Assembly (NCBI GenBank): GCA_964522105.1
Contig: CAZFVA010000017.1
Coordinates: 1-64,000 of the forward strand
Length of the DNA stretch: 64,000 nt
Source of the DNA: JAGOFO01 sp964522105
GTDB lineage: Bacteria > Myxococcota_A > UBA9042 > DTJE01
Direction: 5' to 3'
The position numbers were made by a program, and so were the translations under genes. The notes under the pieces are model-generated. The model was not told the origin of the DNA. It was given only the letters and a program-made list of their open reading frames with translations, and ran no database searches. Shown here one piece after another: positions 1 through 8,974 of the stretch. Within the stretch, counting starts at the first letter, position 1. Each line of letters starts with the position of its first letter.

Positions 1-588
1 TGCGACGACGGCGTGGCTTACACGACCGGTGATGTGTGCGTGCTGGGGCGCGATTGTTCCTGTCAAGGTACCGTTGTGGCAAACCCGTGCAATGAAAAGA
101 TCAACCCGACGTGTGAGGCGTTGGAATGTAAGACTGCTCTGGGGGTTGCCGGGAAATGCGGCCAGTTGCTGATTATGGAATGTGGCTGTGTTACGCCTCC
201 GGCGGGTGACTGCGAAACGGTTGAAGACTGCCTGTGGCAGGACTGGCTCATTGACTGCAGCGGGTACTGGACGTGTAACAGGGGCAAGTGTGCCGGAGCG
301 TGCGGACAAACTTGTGGAAATGATATCTGCGAGCCTTTGCTGGGCGAATCGATGCTTTCCTGTTCGGAAGACTGTACGGCATGCGTCGATACCGGTGACT
401 GCGGCAAGAGTGGCTACTGTCTGAAGGTGGCTGGCGATTGCAAGGCTCCCGGCATGTGCCAGGTCAAACCGTCCACGTGTCCGCGCCTGTATGCCCCTGT
501 CTGTGGTTGCGACGGCACTTCCTATGACAACGATTGCTTCGCGGCCCAGGCCGACACGGCTGTAGCGTCAGTGGGTCTTTGTAAGTAG
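1..588 (+). CDS. Cys-rich secreted protein with C-terminal Kazal domain (5' truncated)
   Basis: The frame is open from the first base, so the gene starts outside the window; 195 codons remain. The visible part is very rich in Cys, many in CxxxC or CxxC pairs, as in extracellular disulfide-bonded proteins. The last 40 or so residues form a Kazal-type serine protease inhibitor motif: a Cys, then APVCGCDG, then a Tyr, an Asn-Asp-Cys, and a final GLC. In the Kazal family this motif sits in the reactive-loop fold of protease inhibitors, and in deltaproteobacteria single Kazal units are common at the end of secreted Cys-rich proteins. Inhibition of proteases is inferred from family only. The signal peptide and N-terminal domains cannot be seen. 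Confidence 0.75.
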   Translation, partial: CDDGVAYTTGDVCVLGRDCSCQGTVVANPCNEKINPTCEALECKTALGVAGKCGQLLIMECGCVTPPAGDCETVEDCLWQDWLIDCSGYWTCNRGKCAGACGQTCGNDICEPLLGESMLSCSEDCTACVDTGDCGKSGYCLKVAGDCKAPGMCQVKPSTCPRLYAPVCGCDGTSYDNDCFAAQADTAVASVGLCK

Positions 589-676
589 CGATCCGGCCCG
601 TCTGCATCCCCGCCCTGAAAACACATCTTCAATATGACGACACTTTGAATCTGACCACGGAAGCGGCGGTGTTACT

Positions 677-694
677 GCGCCCCTTCAAGGGCGC
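677..694 (+). terminator. GC-rich hairpin after the Kazal gene
   Basis: A perfect six-base-pair stem GCGCCC/GGGCGC with a six-base loop lies 90 bases after the stop. It is followed by GTTAAAGTTG, which is T-containing but not a clean T-run, so this is only a possible terminator before the tRNA gene. Confidence 0.3.
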
Positions 695-722
695 GTTAAA
701 GTTGTTAATTGGCTAATGTCAC

Positions 723-750
723 TTGACATTTCGCCTGTTTTCAGCAGAAT
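723..750 (+). promoter_or_regulatory. Candidate promoter of tRNA-Thr
   Basis: A perfect -35 TTGACA (723-728) is followed after 16 bases by CAGAAT (745-750, 4 of 6 matches to TATAAT). The -10 ends 20 bases before the tRNA, which fits a stable-RNA promoter with a short leader. Confidence 0.4.
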
Positions 751-770
751 CCATCCTGCTTTTCGAAGAA

Positions 771-843
771 GCCAACGTAGCTCAGTCGGCAGAGCACTTG
801 ATTCGTAATCAGGGGGTCCGGGGTTCGATTCCCCGCGTTGGCT
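771..843 (+). tRNA. tRNA-Thr (anticodon CGU)
   Basis: All cloverleaf parts can be drawn. The acceptor stem is GCCAACG paired with CGTTGGC and a discriminator T. The D stem is GCTC/GAGC. The anticodon stem CTTGA/TCAGG carries the loop TTCGTAA with anticodon CGT, which reads ACG (Thr). The T arm is CGGGG TTCGATT CCCCG. The 3' CCA is not encoded. No repeated copy of the tRNA 3' end, which would suggest an integrated element, was seen nearby. Confidence 0.95.
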
Positions 844-859
844 CTAATAATTCAAATAG

Positions 860-2008
860 TTACATCATCTCCCGCCAGCCGGTTACTTTGACGCCTTCGC
901 GTGTGTAGCTGCCGGAGCCTCCGAATATTAGAGCTGGCTCTTGTGTCGATTTGGAAATAGCCACCCACTTTTTCAACGTCCTGAACATGTCCGGCACGAC
1001 CGTCTGGCCCGATTTGATCTCTACCGGGTAAAGTTCGCCAGCCTTGTCTAGAAGCAGGTCAACTTCATTACCGCTGCTGTCCCGCCAGAAGTACAGACTG
1101 GAGTCTTCCCCCCGGTTCCATTGGGCCCGCAGGTATTCAGAAATAACCATGGTCTCGAACAGGGCACCTCTGGCGGAATGTGTTGAAAGTTGTTCCGGGG
1201 TCTGGATACCCATCAGGAACGCCGCCAGGCCTGTGTCATGAAAGTACAGTTTTGGTGTCTTTACCAACCGCTTGCCGAAGTTGGCGAAGTGGGGCGTCAG
1301 CCGGAAGACGATGTAGCTTGCCTCAAGAATACCGAGCCACGCGGTTGCAGTGCTCTGGGCGATTCCGCAGTCGTTGGCCAGGGACGAAAGATTCAGCAAT
1401 TGTCCGGTGCGTGCGGCGCAAAGGCGAAGAAAACGTTGAAAAGTTATTAAGTCGAGTACCGCCGTGAGGTCTCTGACATCACGCTCCAGGTAAGTTGAGA
1501 CGTAACTGGAAAACCAGTCCGAGCATGTGACGGAAGTGCTGTGCAGTGCGGGATAGCCTCCGGTGAAAAGCCACTGGTCAAGACCTTCACAAAGAAGCCC
1601 CGCCTTCATCAGTTCAGCCCCTGAAAAGGGAAGCAGTCTTGCAATACCGGCACGCCCGGCAAGGCTCTGGCTTATGTGCCTGCTAAGTGAAAAGTTCTGC
1701 GAGCCGGTCAGAATGAATCTACCGGGAGTGTGGTGTTCATCAACGATTCCCTGTATGTACGAAAGCAGATCCGGGGTGCGTTGAACTTCGTCCAGAATTG
1801 CGCCATCAGGATAGGTAGCAAGAAAGCCACGAGGATCAACGGTTGCAAACAGTCTTGTGTCCGGTGCTTCAAGGGATACGTAGGGCTTGTCCGGAAACAC
1901 GTTCCTTACAAGGGTTGTTTTGCCTGACTGACGTGGGCCGGTCAGTACGACGACAGGGAAGCCCCCGGCCAGTCGCTGAACTGTTGATGTAAGTGACCGT
2001 GGTATCAT
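860..2008 (-). CDS. AAA_14/DUF4143 ATP-binding protein
   Basis: 382 residues. Residues 24-31 are a Walker A motif (GPRQSGKT) and residues 70-76 a Walker B (AILDEVQ), followed by a sensor-like TGSQNF; this is the AAA_14 domain. The C-terminal half is DUF4143, ending in a PD-(D/E)XK-like nuclease signature (EVDLLL then VEIKSG, about residues 313-332). The family is widespread and often patchily distributed; its members are suggested to act on nucleic acids or as toxin-antitoxin-like modules, but the role is not established. An AGG lies ahead of the ATG. It stands alone, between the tRNA and a surface lipoprotein, on the opposite strand to the tRNA. Confidence 0.85.
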   Translation of the reverse strand: MIPRSLTSTVQRLAGGFPVVVLTGPRQSGKTTLVRNVFPDKPYVSLEAPDTRLFATVDPRGFLATYPDGAILDEVQRTPDLLSYIQGIVDEHHTPGRFILTGSQNFSLSRHISQSLAGRAGIARLLPFSGAELMKAGLLCEGLDQWLFTGGYPALHSTSVTCSDWFSSYVSTYLERDVRDLTAVLDLITFQRFLRLCAARTGQLLNLSSLANDCGIAQSTATAWLGILEASYIVFRLTPHFANFGKRLVKTPKLYFHDTGLAAFLMGIQTPEQLSTHSARGALFETMVISEYLRAQWNRGEDSSLYFWRDSSGNEVDLLLDKAGELYPVEIKSGQTVVPDMFRTLKKWVAISKSTQEPALIFGGSGSYTREGVKVTGWREMM

Positions 2009-2045
2009 GCTTTTTACCTGATAAGGGACGTTGCTTTGTAATTTA

Positions 2046-2058
2046 ACGATTTAATCGT
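2046..2058. promoter_or_regulatory. 13-bp palindrome upstream of the AAA/DUF4143 gene
   Basis: ACGATT-T-AATCGT is a perfect inverted repeat around one central base, 38 bases before the ATG of the minus-strand ATPase gene. The position fits an operator or a core promoter overlap. No regulator is encoded next to it. Confidence 0.3.
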
Positions 2059-2203
2059 GAATTTGCAAGAACTATGGTTTACAGGGAGTTTGCATTTCAT
2101 TGTTGCCCGATTGTGAAATGTTGTTTGAGGTGAGCAACCCGTAGATTTCTGGCAACAACCGGGGCCATTGGTTACTCGGGGCGCGGGGTGTCGCCCTCGC
2201 CGT

Positions 2204-4555
2204 CTACGGCAGGGGTTCTTCGGGGTCGGGTTCGTCCACTGGTTCCGTGTCGCCGCACCAGCCCCAGTCATAGACCGGGAAGGCTTCGGGGTCCAGCAGT
2301 GTCAGTTCAGCAACGGATCCAGCCGACAGATCGCGGGTGTCGTGGACCTGCATCCCGAGCTGGCTGAGGCTGTAGACGTAGTCCTCGACAAACAGGCCGC
2401 GGTAAATCTGGGCCTGCCAGTATCCGTTGTAATTGCGGCAGTGGTCATTTCCGCCGAAGTCATCAAAAAAGTCCATGTGGCTGATGGCGGGCAGGACATC
2501 GATAGTGTCGCGGGTCACGCGGAACAGGGCCAGTTCAGACTTGTACTCGCCCCACCAGCCGTCTTCCCCGTCGGTCTCGACCCAACCGCCAATCGGAATG
2601 GCCAGAAGGTTCCGGGCCGGGAAGAAGCTGAATGCCTTGTGGTCCCACAGAACGTCGCTCCATGTGTTCCAGCCGTCGCCAATCACTGCCGTCTTGACGC
2701 TTTTCGGGTCAGTCGGGTCGGTCACGTCGAATATCTCGATCTTGATACCGCCAACACTACCTTCTTCGTCGGCGTCGCGACCGGCCGTCAGCAGATAACC
2801 TGGCTCAAGGGGGTGGATGTAGCTGGAGAAGCCTGGAATCTTAAGTTCCGCGGCTATCTTCGGTTCGGTCGGGTCGGCAAGGTCCAGGACATAAAGCGGA
2901 TCGACCTGCCGGAACGTCACCACGTACCCCTGGTCCGCGATGAAACGCACCGCATAAATCTGCTCGCCAAGCCCGAGGCCGGTTACGACCCCGACCTGCT
3001 GCAGGCTGCCTTCGGTCTCTTTCAGAATCGTCACCCGGCTTTCCGTCTGTTCGTTGTTCCACCAGCCGAAGCCGTCAGTCGTGGCGACCCGGAGATGTCC
3101 TTCATACTCGTCGTACGCGAACTGGTTGATGGCATAGCCCAGAACTTCCCCGGATGCGCGATAACGGGCATCTCCGGATTCATCGAAGGCGAACTTGTGA
3201 ATGTGGGTCTTGATGGGCGGGACGTCTTCGTCGCCACGCCACCACCAGTAGAAGTCCCAGTTAGTCGATCCGACATAGATCGCGTCCAGGCTGGCGTACA
3301 CCGTACCCCATGACCCCTGGATGGTGGATCCTGCGATGTTGCCCGAGTCCACATCAAGCGAGACCAGATTAAGCAGTCCCTGTCCGGAAAAGACGCTCGG
3401 GGCATGTACCTCGGAGCAGCTACCGATCTGCCGGCCTTCGGCGTAAGTCGCCGCGTTACCACCGGTCGTGGTCCAGTACTGCGGCAGCCACTCGGCAAGT
3501 GTGCGTGCACGAATCTTTTCGATGTTGCGGGTGATCATGGCGTCAAAGATGGCATTGATTTCTTCAGGTGCCGGCCGGACGTCCTCGCCATTGGGACCAT
3601 ACATGACCAGGTCCGCAGGCCAGTACTCGAGGTCATAAATTGACTGGTAATTGTTCAGCACAAGATAGACTTTGTCGGCAATGCGGCGGCTGTCGGCCGT
3701 GTAGCCCTCGAAGAAAAATTCCTTGAGGATGCGGGGGTTTGCCCTGTCCGCCAGACTGACGACGGTCACCGTTGTAACCGGGCGATACTCGTAGTAATAG
3801 TAGGGCTCTTCTTCCACGAAGTCTTCTTCAACATCGGTCGACGACGATCCACTGTCGATCTGGTCAATGACGTCGGTTGTGTCGGGCTTCGGGGTATCAT
3901 CTTCCCCGTTGTTACGACGAGGCGCATCCTTAACTACTTCAAAAAGATTAGCGCTTCCGAGCACGATGGCCTTGTCGCCGTCCAGGAAGAAACTGGACGC
4001 CCATGTGCCCAGCGTAACCCGTCCCACCTCTTCGGTCTGCGCAGCCGGCCAGGACTTGACCACGACCAGGTCGCGGTCACTCAGCACGTAGATGTACTGG
4101 CCGTCGGTCTTGACGCGATCGGCCTCGTCCACGCCCTCGACCTGAGTGTTGGTCTCGCTGTATTCGTCGGGCGTCTTATCGTCCCCGGAGCCACCTGCAT
4201 CGGGAGTGGGGGTTCCGTCATTGGCCCATTCTTCGTCGAGGCCGCCGCGATACCAGCCGCAGTCATCGGGGGTCAGAACGCAGCGTCGGTTCGCCTCGAC
4301 CGCCAGCGTCATCTGTGTGATAACCCCTTCCTCGATCCAGGCCTCGGCCTCATCGCAGCCTGTGGCCGCAGTCAAAGCAGCAGACTGCGTCCAGTCGAGG
4401 CTCATGACTTCGCCGTTTGCCAGTGGATTATTACCCTGACTGCAACCTGCGGACCCGAGTAACGCCAGTGCCGCGAGTGGCACTATTGCCAGTGATCGGA
4501 AAATATTCCGGCCAGTGGCCTGAATCGGGTGGGTATCAAGTTTTATATAACGCAT
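2204..4555 (-). CDS. Secreted beta-propeller lipoprotein (Beta_propel family)
   Basis: 783 residues. A basic N-terminus and hydrophobic stretch end in the lipobox GSAGC, so Cys38 is the likely lipid attachment site. After about 100 residues comes the hallmark of the Beta_propel family (PF09826): NTQVEGVDEADRVKTDG followed by YIYVLSDRDLVVV, then propeller strands with repeated Y(V/I)V and WDL-type blades to the end. An acidic Asp/Ser/Glu-rich insert lies near residues 210-245. The family is found in bacteria and archaea as exported proteins, partly next to peptidases; its function is not known. The ATG is preceded by GAGGTG at a good distance, which supports this start. Confidence 0.85.
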   Translation of the reverse strand: MRYIKLDTHPIQATGRNIFRSLAIVPLAALALLGSAGCSQGNNPLANGEVMSLDWTQSAALTAATGCDEAEAWIEEGVITQMTLAVEANRRCVLTPDDCGWYRGGLDEEWANDGTPTPDAGGSGDDKTPDEYSETNTQVEGVDEADRVKTDGQYIYVLSDRDLVVVKSWPAAQTEEVGRVTLGTWASSFFLDGDKAIVLGSANLFEVVKDAPRRNNGEDDTPKPDTTDVIDQIDSGSSSTDVEEDFVEEEPYYYYEYRPVTTVTVVSLADRANPRILKEFFFEGYTADSRRIADKVYLVLNNYQSIYDLEYWPADLVMYGPNGEDVRPAPEEINAIFDAMITRNIEKIRARTLAEWLPQYWTTTGGNAATYAEGRQIGSCSEVHAPSVFSGQGLLNLVSLDVDSGNIAGSTIQGSWGTVYASLDAIYVGSTNWDFYWWWRGDEDVPPIKTHIHKFAFDESGDARYRASGEVLGYAINQFAYDEYEGHLRVATTDGFGWWNNEQTESRVTILKETEGSLQQVGVVTGLGLGEQIYAVRFIADQGYVVTFRQVDPLYVLDLADPTEPKIAAELKIPGFSSYIHPLEPGYLLTAGRDADEEGSVGGIKIEIFDVTDPTDPKSVKTAVIGDGWNTWSDVLWDHKAFSFFPARNLLAIPIGGWVETDGEDGWWGEYKSELALFRVTRDTIDVLPAISHMDFFDDFGGNDHCRNYNGYWQAQIYRGLFVEDYVYSLSQLGMQVHDTRDLSAGSVAELTLLDPEAFPVYDWGWCGDTEPVDEPDPEEPLP

Positions 4556-4611
4556 GTGTTCACCTCATACCGTTTCAAATGTGACACCATCATTCTACAG
4601 ATCTCCTATAG

Positions 4612-4636
4612 CAAAATCAAAACCCCGGAGGCGGGG
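4612..4636 (-). terminator. Rho-independent terminator downstream of the PhzF gene
   Basis: Read on the minus strand, a perfect five-base-pair stem CCCCG/CGGGG with loop CCTC is directly followed by TTTTGATTTT. It lies between the PhzF gene and the next minus-strand gene, so it should stop transcripts of the former. Confidence 0.6.
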
Positions 4637-4768
4637 GCCGCGTCCCGGCTTGGAATCCAGAACACGAAGAATATTCTGGTAAATGAAATCAGGATTCTGG
4701 TGAAGTGGCCGTCAAGACCGGATTTATGGTTTTTTAGTCCGCGAGGTTGCCTGCGGCACCCCGGCATT

Positions 4769-5557
4769 TCAGCGAATGTAGATAACGCCCTTTTTGTACA
4801 GGACTGCGTTTCCGGCTATTGCGATGGTGTCGCCTTCGTATGTGCAGAACAGGGTGCCTTCGCGCCGGGAAAGTTGTTTCGCAGTCATCTGTGTCTTTTG
4901 CAGGACCCCGGCCCAGTATGGAACCAGCGAACAGTGCGCGGACCCGGTGACCGGGTCTTCAAGGATGGTCGCCTGCGGGGTGAAAAACCGGGAAACAAAA
5001 TCGACATGGTCGCCGGGTGCCGTAACGCAAACCCCTCCGGGGCTGAGGTTGATGCGGTTGAACGTTGCCGTGTCGATCTGGATGTTCCTGATGTCTGCCT
5101 CGCATGCATAGACAAAAACGTAGTCTCTGGATTTCAGGACCGCAACTGGTTTGATGCTGACCGAATCAAGCAGCACCTGCGGCGCGGTGGCTGGAACCGG
5201 TTCGCGGGTAGGAAGATGCATCTTTACAAGGCCCCCGGCGATTTCGGTTCGCAGGATTCCGGATTGTGAAAAGAAGTCGACGCGGCTGCATTTTTCCACG
5301 AAATTGCAGACGGTGAATGCTGCTGCCAGCGTGGCGTGTCCGCACAGGTCCATCTCAATGTCCGGAGTGAACCACCTGATGTGGTAGCCGTCATTCAAGG
5401 CAAGCACGAACGCCGTTTCCGGCAGGCCGTTTTCCGCAGCAATGTTCTGCATCACGGCGTCGTCCGGCCATCTGTCAGTCAGCAGACAGACCGCCGCCGG
5501 GTTGCCGCGAAACAGTTCTGATGTGAACGCGTCCACGTGGTAGTAAGGGATTTCCAT
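4769..5557 (-). CDS. PhzF family isomerase/epimerase
   Basis: 262 residues from the chosen ATG (MEIPYYHVDAF), the usual size of the family. The open frame runs 33 codons further upstream, but the family homology begins here. Seen motifs: VDAFT near the start, GNPAAVC, ENGLPETAF with the conserved catalytic-type Glu, the DLCGHATLAAA loop and, in the second half, EDPVTGSAHCSLVPYW. The family has the diaminopimelate-epimerase fold and includes PhzF of phenazine synthesis and many enzymes of unknown substrate. No phenazine genes are near, so a general isomerase role is more likely. Followed by an intrinsic terminator, hence probably monocistronic. Confidence 0.9.
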   Translation of the reverse strand: MEIPYYHVDAFTSELFRGNPAAVCLLTDRWPDDAVMQNIAAENGLPETAFVLALNDGYHIRWFTPDIEMDLCGHATLAAAFTVCNFVEKCSRVDFFSQSGILRTEIAGGLVKMHLPTREPVPATAPQVLLDSVSIKPVAVLKSRDYVFVYACEADIRNIQIDTATFNRINLSPGGVCVTAPGDHVDFVSRFFTPQATILEDPVTGSAHCSLVPYWAGVLQKTQMTAKQLSRREGTLFCTYEGDTIAIAGNAVLYKKGVIYIR

Positions 5558-5736
5558 AGATTCATGACCTTGCGAGTGACTGACAGCGGACCTGCCACGC
5601 CTGAGTCCTTGATGCGCAGAATAAGGCATGAACAGGTTCATGTCATCGAATATCACTATCTGGACCTTGCCCCGTGGAATAGAATTAACCGGTCAACCAG
5701 CAGGGGTTGCCTGACATTGGCGACCAGGGTGTTCAG

Positions 5737-8253
5737 ATGATCCGCTCGACCGGGTTCGTTGTTTTGGCCGTTATCATCAGCGTGGGCTGTGCCCCCCGTG
5801 ATATCCAGTCGAGCAGGCTGCCTGCCGCTGTTTCTTCGGTGGATTTGGAGCAGGCCGACAAGCTTGGTGATGCACTGCTGTCCCGGATGACCATCGAGGA
5901 AAAGATTGAGCTGCTCAGTGGCCGCGGACCGATGGAGGTTCCCGGGAATGACAGGCTGAAAATCCCCCCGTTTACGATGACCGACGGTCCGGTCGGGGTC
6001 GCATGGGGAAAGGCTACAGCGTTTCCGGCTTCGGTTGCGCTTGCTGCGTCATGGGATCCGGCGCTGGTGCATTCAATCGGACAGGCCATCGGACGTGAGG
6101 CGGCGCAACGCGGACGGGACGTTCTTCTGGGACCTTGCGTGAACCTGCACCGCCTGCCGACCGGAGGGCGAAACTTTGAAAGTTACGGCGAGGATCCATT
6201 CCTGGCCGGGGCTGTAGCGGCAGCATTCGTCAGGGGTGTGCAGGATCGGGACGTGATCGCCTGCGTCAAGCATTATGCGGCCAACAACCAGGAATGGAAT
6301 CGCATGAAGCTGGATGTAAGGATGGACGAACGTACCCTGAGGGAGTTGTATCTGCCGGCGTTCAGGGAAGCCGTGATTAATGGCGGTGCCAGGTGCGTGA
6401 TGTCGGCATATAACAAGGTCAACGGCGAATTCTGTTCGGAAAACCGGCATCTGCTGACTGAAATCCTCAAGGATGAATGGGGGTTTGATGGTTTCGTCGT
6501 TTCCGACTGGGGTGGTGTGCAGAGCACGGTCGAATCCGCACTGGCCGGAAATGACCTGGAGATGCCGAAAGCGAAGTTCTGGGGCGACCGTCTGCTGGAA
6601 TCCGTCCGTCGGGGCGAGGTCGCGGAGTCTGTCATCAACGACAAGCTCCGACGTACTCTGCGGGCGCGCATCCGGACCGGCCTGATTGACTCACGTGCGT
6701 CCGTGGTGGAAGTGCCTGGACCGATCCAGGCCCACAGGGACCTGGCGATGGAGGCAGCTTCGGATGGCATGGTTCTTCTGAAGAATGATCCGTCCATGCT
6801 TCCGCTGGACATCAATTCAATAAGTTCGATTGCAATCATCGGTCCCGGGGCCAGGACTGCCAGGGTCGGCGGCGGGGGAAGCTCGGAGGTTGATTCCTTT
6901 GAAGCTGTGTCCGCCTGGGACGGCATGATTTCGGTCGCTGGCAGCCGGATTAAGATAGCTTACTCGCCGGGTGCGGCTCCTTCCGGTGACCTTATCCCGA
7001 TTGAAACCAGATATCTGTCCACCCCGGACGGCAGTCCCGGCCTGCGTGGTGAATACTTTGCAGACATTGCCATGCAAGGGCAGCCCGAAATGACAAGGAC
7101 CGACGAAACGGTCAACTTCAACTGGGGTTATGGAGCGCCACTGAAGGAGCATTACGACCGATTCGCAGTTCGCTGGACCGGAACGTTGAAACCACCACGT
7201 TCGGGGACTTATCGCTTTCATTCGGTGTTCGACGATGGCCTGCTGCTGCGAATCGGCGAGACCACACTGATTGACAGGCGGGGGGTTGTCGAGGCCAGAG
7301 ACAATATGCAGACCGCTGACGCAACGATTGAACTGGAAGCTGGCCGGGCATACCCGATCATTGTCGAGTACTTCGACAGTATAAGCCTTGCCCAGGTGCA
7401 ACTGGGCTGGGACACTCCCGGGCAGGACTCTGTCGCCGAGGCGGCGGAACTTGCCCGAAACAGTGATGTTGCGATCGTGTTCGCCGGCCTTTCAAGGAAT
7501 CTTGAAAGCGAGGACAGGGACCGCGAGCGAATGGACATGCCGGGACAGGATGAACTGATTGAAGCAGTGGTAGCGGCCAACCCGCGGACAATCGTCGTTC
7601 TTCAGACCGGCAGTGCGGTGACAATGGGTAACTGGTTCAAAAAAGTCTCCGCTATTATCCAGGCCTGGTTCCCGGGCCAGGAAGGTGGACTGGCGATTGC
7701 CAGGGTGTTGTTCGGCATGGATGAGCCTGGTGGACGTCTGCCAATGACATTCTATGCGCGTGCCGAGGACTGTCCCGGTTTTGCCGGCTACAGATCGCCC
7801 GATCTGGTCGCGCCTTATGGTGAAGGTATTTTCATGGGTTACCGGCACCTTGATCGAGCCGGAATCGACCCGCTGTTCCCGTTCGGCCACGGTCTGTCCT
7901 ACACGACCTTCAGGTATGACAGGCTTGACATCGCAGCGAGCGGCAAGGACCGTTGGACTATTTCCATAACTTTGACAAACTCCGGCAACCGGACTGGGAC
8001 GGAGGTTGTCCAACTTTATGTCTCCGATGAATTCAGCAGGCTGCCGCGTCCCCCGAAGGAACTGAAGGCGTTTGAAAAGGTAACACTGGACCCGGGGAAG
8101 TCGCGGACGATAACGATGGAGCTCGGGCGGCAGGCGTTCAGTTATTTCGATCCCGATGCGAACGGTTGGGTGCTTGAACCGGGCAATTTCGGGATTCACG
8201 CGGGCAGTTCATCTAAAGATATACGCCTTAATGGGGAAATCGAGATTCGCTGA
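5737..8253 (+). CDS. GH3 beta-glucosidase-type lipoprotein with PA14 insert
   Basis: 838 residues from the ATG that gives a short lipoprotein signal peptide (lipobox ISVGC, Cys18). The GH3 N-terminal TIM-barrel includes NLHRLPTGGRNFESYGEDP, KHYAANNQE and the nucleophile motif FVVSDWGG with Asp257. The GH3 C-terminal domain is split by a PA14 domain at about residues 434-560 (RGEYFAD, WTGTLKPPRSGTYRF, DDGLLLRIG), a carbohydrate-binding fold. After the insert come ESEDRDRERMDMPGQ, where the acid/base Glu is expected (about residue 590), and the C-terminal Fn3-like domain. This is the arrangement of GH3 enzymes that cleave terminal beta-linked glucose or related sugars. Anchored to the envelope, it probably releases sugars from oligosaccharides. 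It ends two bases from the convergent next gene. Confidence 0.93.
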   Translation: MIRSTGFVVLAVIISVGCAPRDIQSSRLPAAVSSVDLEQADKLGDALLSRMTIEEKIELLSGRGPMEVPGNDRLKIPPFTMTDGPVGVAWGKATAFPASVALAASWDPALVHSIGQAIGREAAQRGRDVLLGPCVNLHRLPTGGRNFESYGEDPFLAGAVAAAFVRGVQDRDVIACVKHYAANNQEWNRMKLDVRMDERTLRELYLPAFREAVINGGARCVMSAYNKVNGEFCSENRHLLTEILKDEWGFDGFVVSDWGGVQSTVESALAGNDLEMPKAKFWGDRLLESVRRGEVAESVINDKLRRTLRARIRTGLIDSRASVVEVPGPIQAHRDLAMEAASDGMVLLKNDPSMLPLDINSISSIAIIGPGARTARVGGGGSSEVDSFEAVSAWDGMISVAGSRIKIAYSPGAAPSGDLIPIETRYLSTPDGSPGLRGEYFADIAMQGQPEMTRTDETVNFNWGYGAPLKEHYDRFAVRWTGTLKPPRSGTYRFHSVFDDGLLLRIGETTLIDRRGVVEARDNMQTADATIELEAGRAYPIIVEYFDSISLAQVQLGWDTPGQDSVAEAAELARNSDVAIVFAGLSRNLESEDRDRERMDMPGQDELIEAVVAANPRTIVVLQTGSAVTMGNWFKKVSAIIQAWFPGQEGGLAIARVLFGMDEPGGRLPMTFYARAEDCPGFAGYRSPDLVAPYGEGIFMGYRHLDRAGIDPLFPFGHGLSYTTFRYDRLDIAASGKDRWTISITLTNSGNRTGTEVVQLYVSDEFSRLPRPPKELKAFEKVTLDPGKSRTITMELGRQAFSYFDPDANGWVLEPGNFGIHAGSSSKDIRLNGEIEIR

Positions 8254-8255
8254 GA

Positions 8256-8825
8256 CTACTTGGCCAGCAGTTCTTTGATCAGTTCCAGGCCTTTTTTCAT
8301 CTCTTCTTCAGACATCTTGCCCGGTTTGATGTAATGGACTTTGCGGTCTTTGTCCAGAATGATGACGACGTCCTTGCTGTTGCAGTCGCCCAGGTTCCAG
8401 GCATTCTTCAGCAGGTGGTCGGGGTCGGTAAGGATCAGCGAATCGAACTTCTTTTCCTTCCCGCGCACTACCGACCGGATAATGCTGTTAGCCAGCCACG
8501 TATCTTTCATGTTCACGACGCCCAGTCCACGGAACTTCGCGCGGTCAAGGTCGGCCGCCTTCAGCATTTCGCGGAACGGCTCGTTCATGTCCTTTACGTC
8601 CGGATCGGAGTAGAAGACTGCCATGACTTTGCTGCCGAGATCGGGAATTTCGGCGTCCTTGTCCTTGCTGTCCTTGACCTTGACCTGGTTGACTGTGTCG
8701 CCCTTGTTCAAGGCGCTTGCGTTCGCACAGACAAGCGTGAAAGCGGCGGCCATCGTCAGCGTTACGGCGAACATCGACGCGCGGTATAAATGCTTACCGC
8801 AAAACAGAGCTTTAATCTGGACCAT
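8256..8825 (-). CDS. YtfJ-like exported protein, thioredoxin-like fold
   Basis: 189 residues from the ATG that has GGAGG seven bases upstream; a further upstream ATG lacks such a site. Residues 1-37 are a signal peptide ending in ANASA. The mature part has VMAVFYSDPD, a Trp-Asn-Leu turn, and VVIILDKDRKVHYIKPGKMS followed by a Lys/Glu-rich helix, which resembles the YtfJ family (PF09695), periplasmic thioredoxin-like proteins of unknown role. There is no CxxC active site; the one mature Cys is in GDCNSKD. A redox role is therefore not supported. Family assignment is moderate. Confidence 0.6.
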   Translation of the reverse strand: MVQIKALFCGKHLYRASMFAVTLTMAAAFTLVCANASALNKGDTVNQVKVKDSKDKDAEIPDLGSKVMAVFYSDPDVKDMNEPFREMLKAADLDRAKFRGLGVVNMKDTWLANSIIRSVVRGKEKKFDSLILTDPDHLLKNAWNLGDCNSKDVVIILDKDRKVHYIKPGKMSEEEMKKGLELIKELLAK

Positions 8826-8947
8826 CAGGAATCCTCCAATGACGGAATTGGTTACTGCCAAGTCTGGCAACCAATCGATCTTACGTCAAGTATGACTTGG
8901 GCCGTCCGGCGTCCCGCTACAACCAGTCCCAATTTGTTTACATCTTT

Positions 8948-8974
8948 GGTATAGTCAACTTCGGTATAGTCAAC
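8948..8974. repeat. Direct repeat GGTATAGTCAAC, two copies
   Basis: Two identical 12-base copies, 8948-8959 and 8963-8974, have a 15-base period. They lie 75-100 bases ahead of the first FG-GAP gene and about 125 bases ahead of the divergent YtfJ-like gene, where a regulator could bind. Each copy contains TATAGT, which could also act as a -10 element. Confidence 0.45.

Noticed and set aside
771..2008. Integrated mobile element at tRNA-Thr with the AAA/DUF4143 gene
   Set aside because: No duplicated tRNA 3' end and no integrase gene could be found in the window.
2168..3313. Open frame of 381 codons on the plus strand
   Set aside because: It lies antisense to the beta-propeller lipoprotein, has no recognisable domain or signal, and is explained by the codon bias of the true gene.
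4529..5269. Open frame of 246 codons on the plus strand
   Set aside because: Antisense to PhzF and its terminator region, low similarity to any domain.
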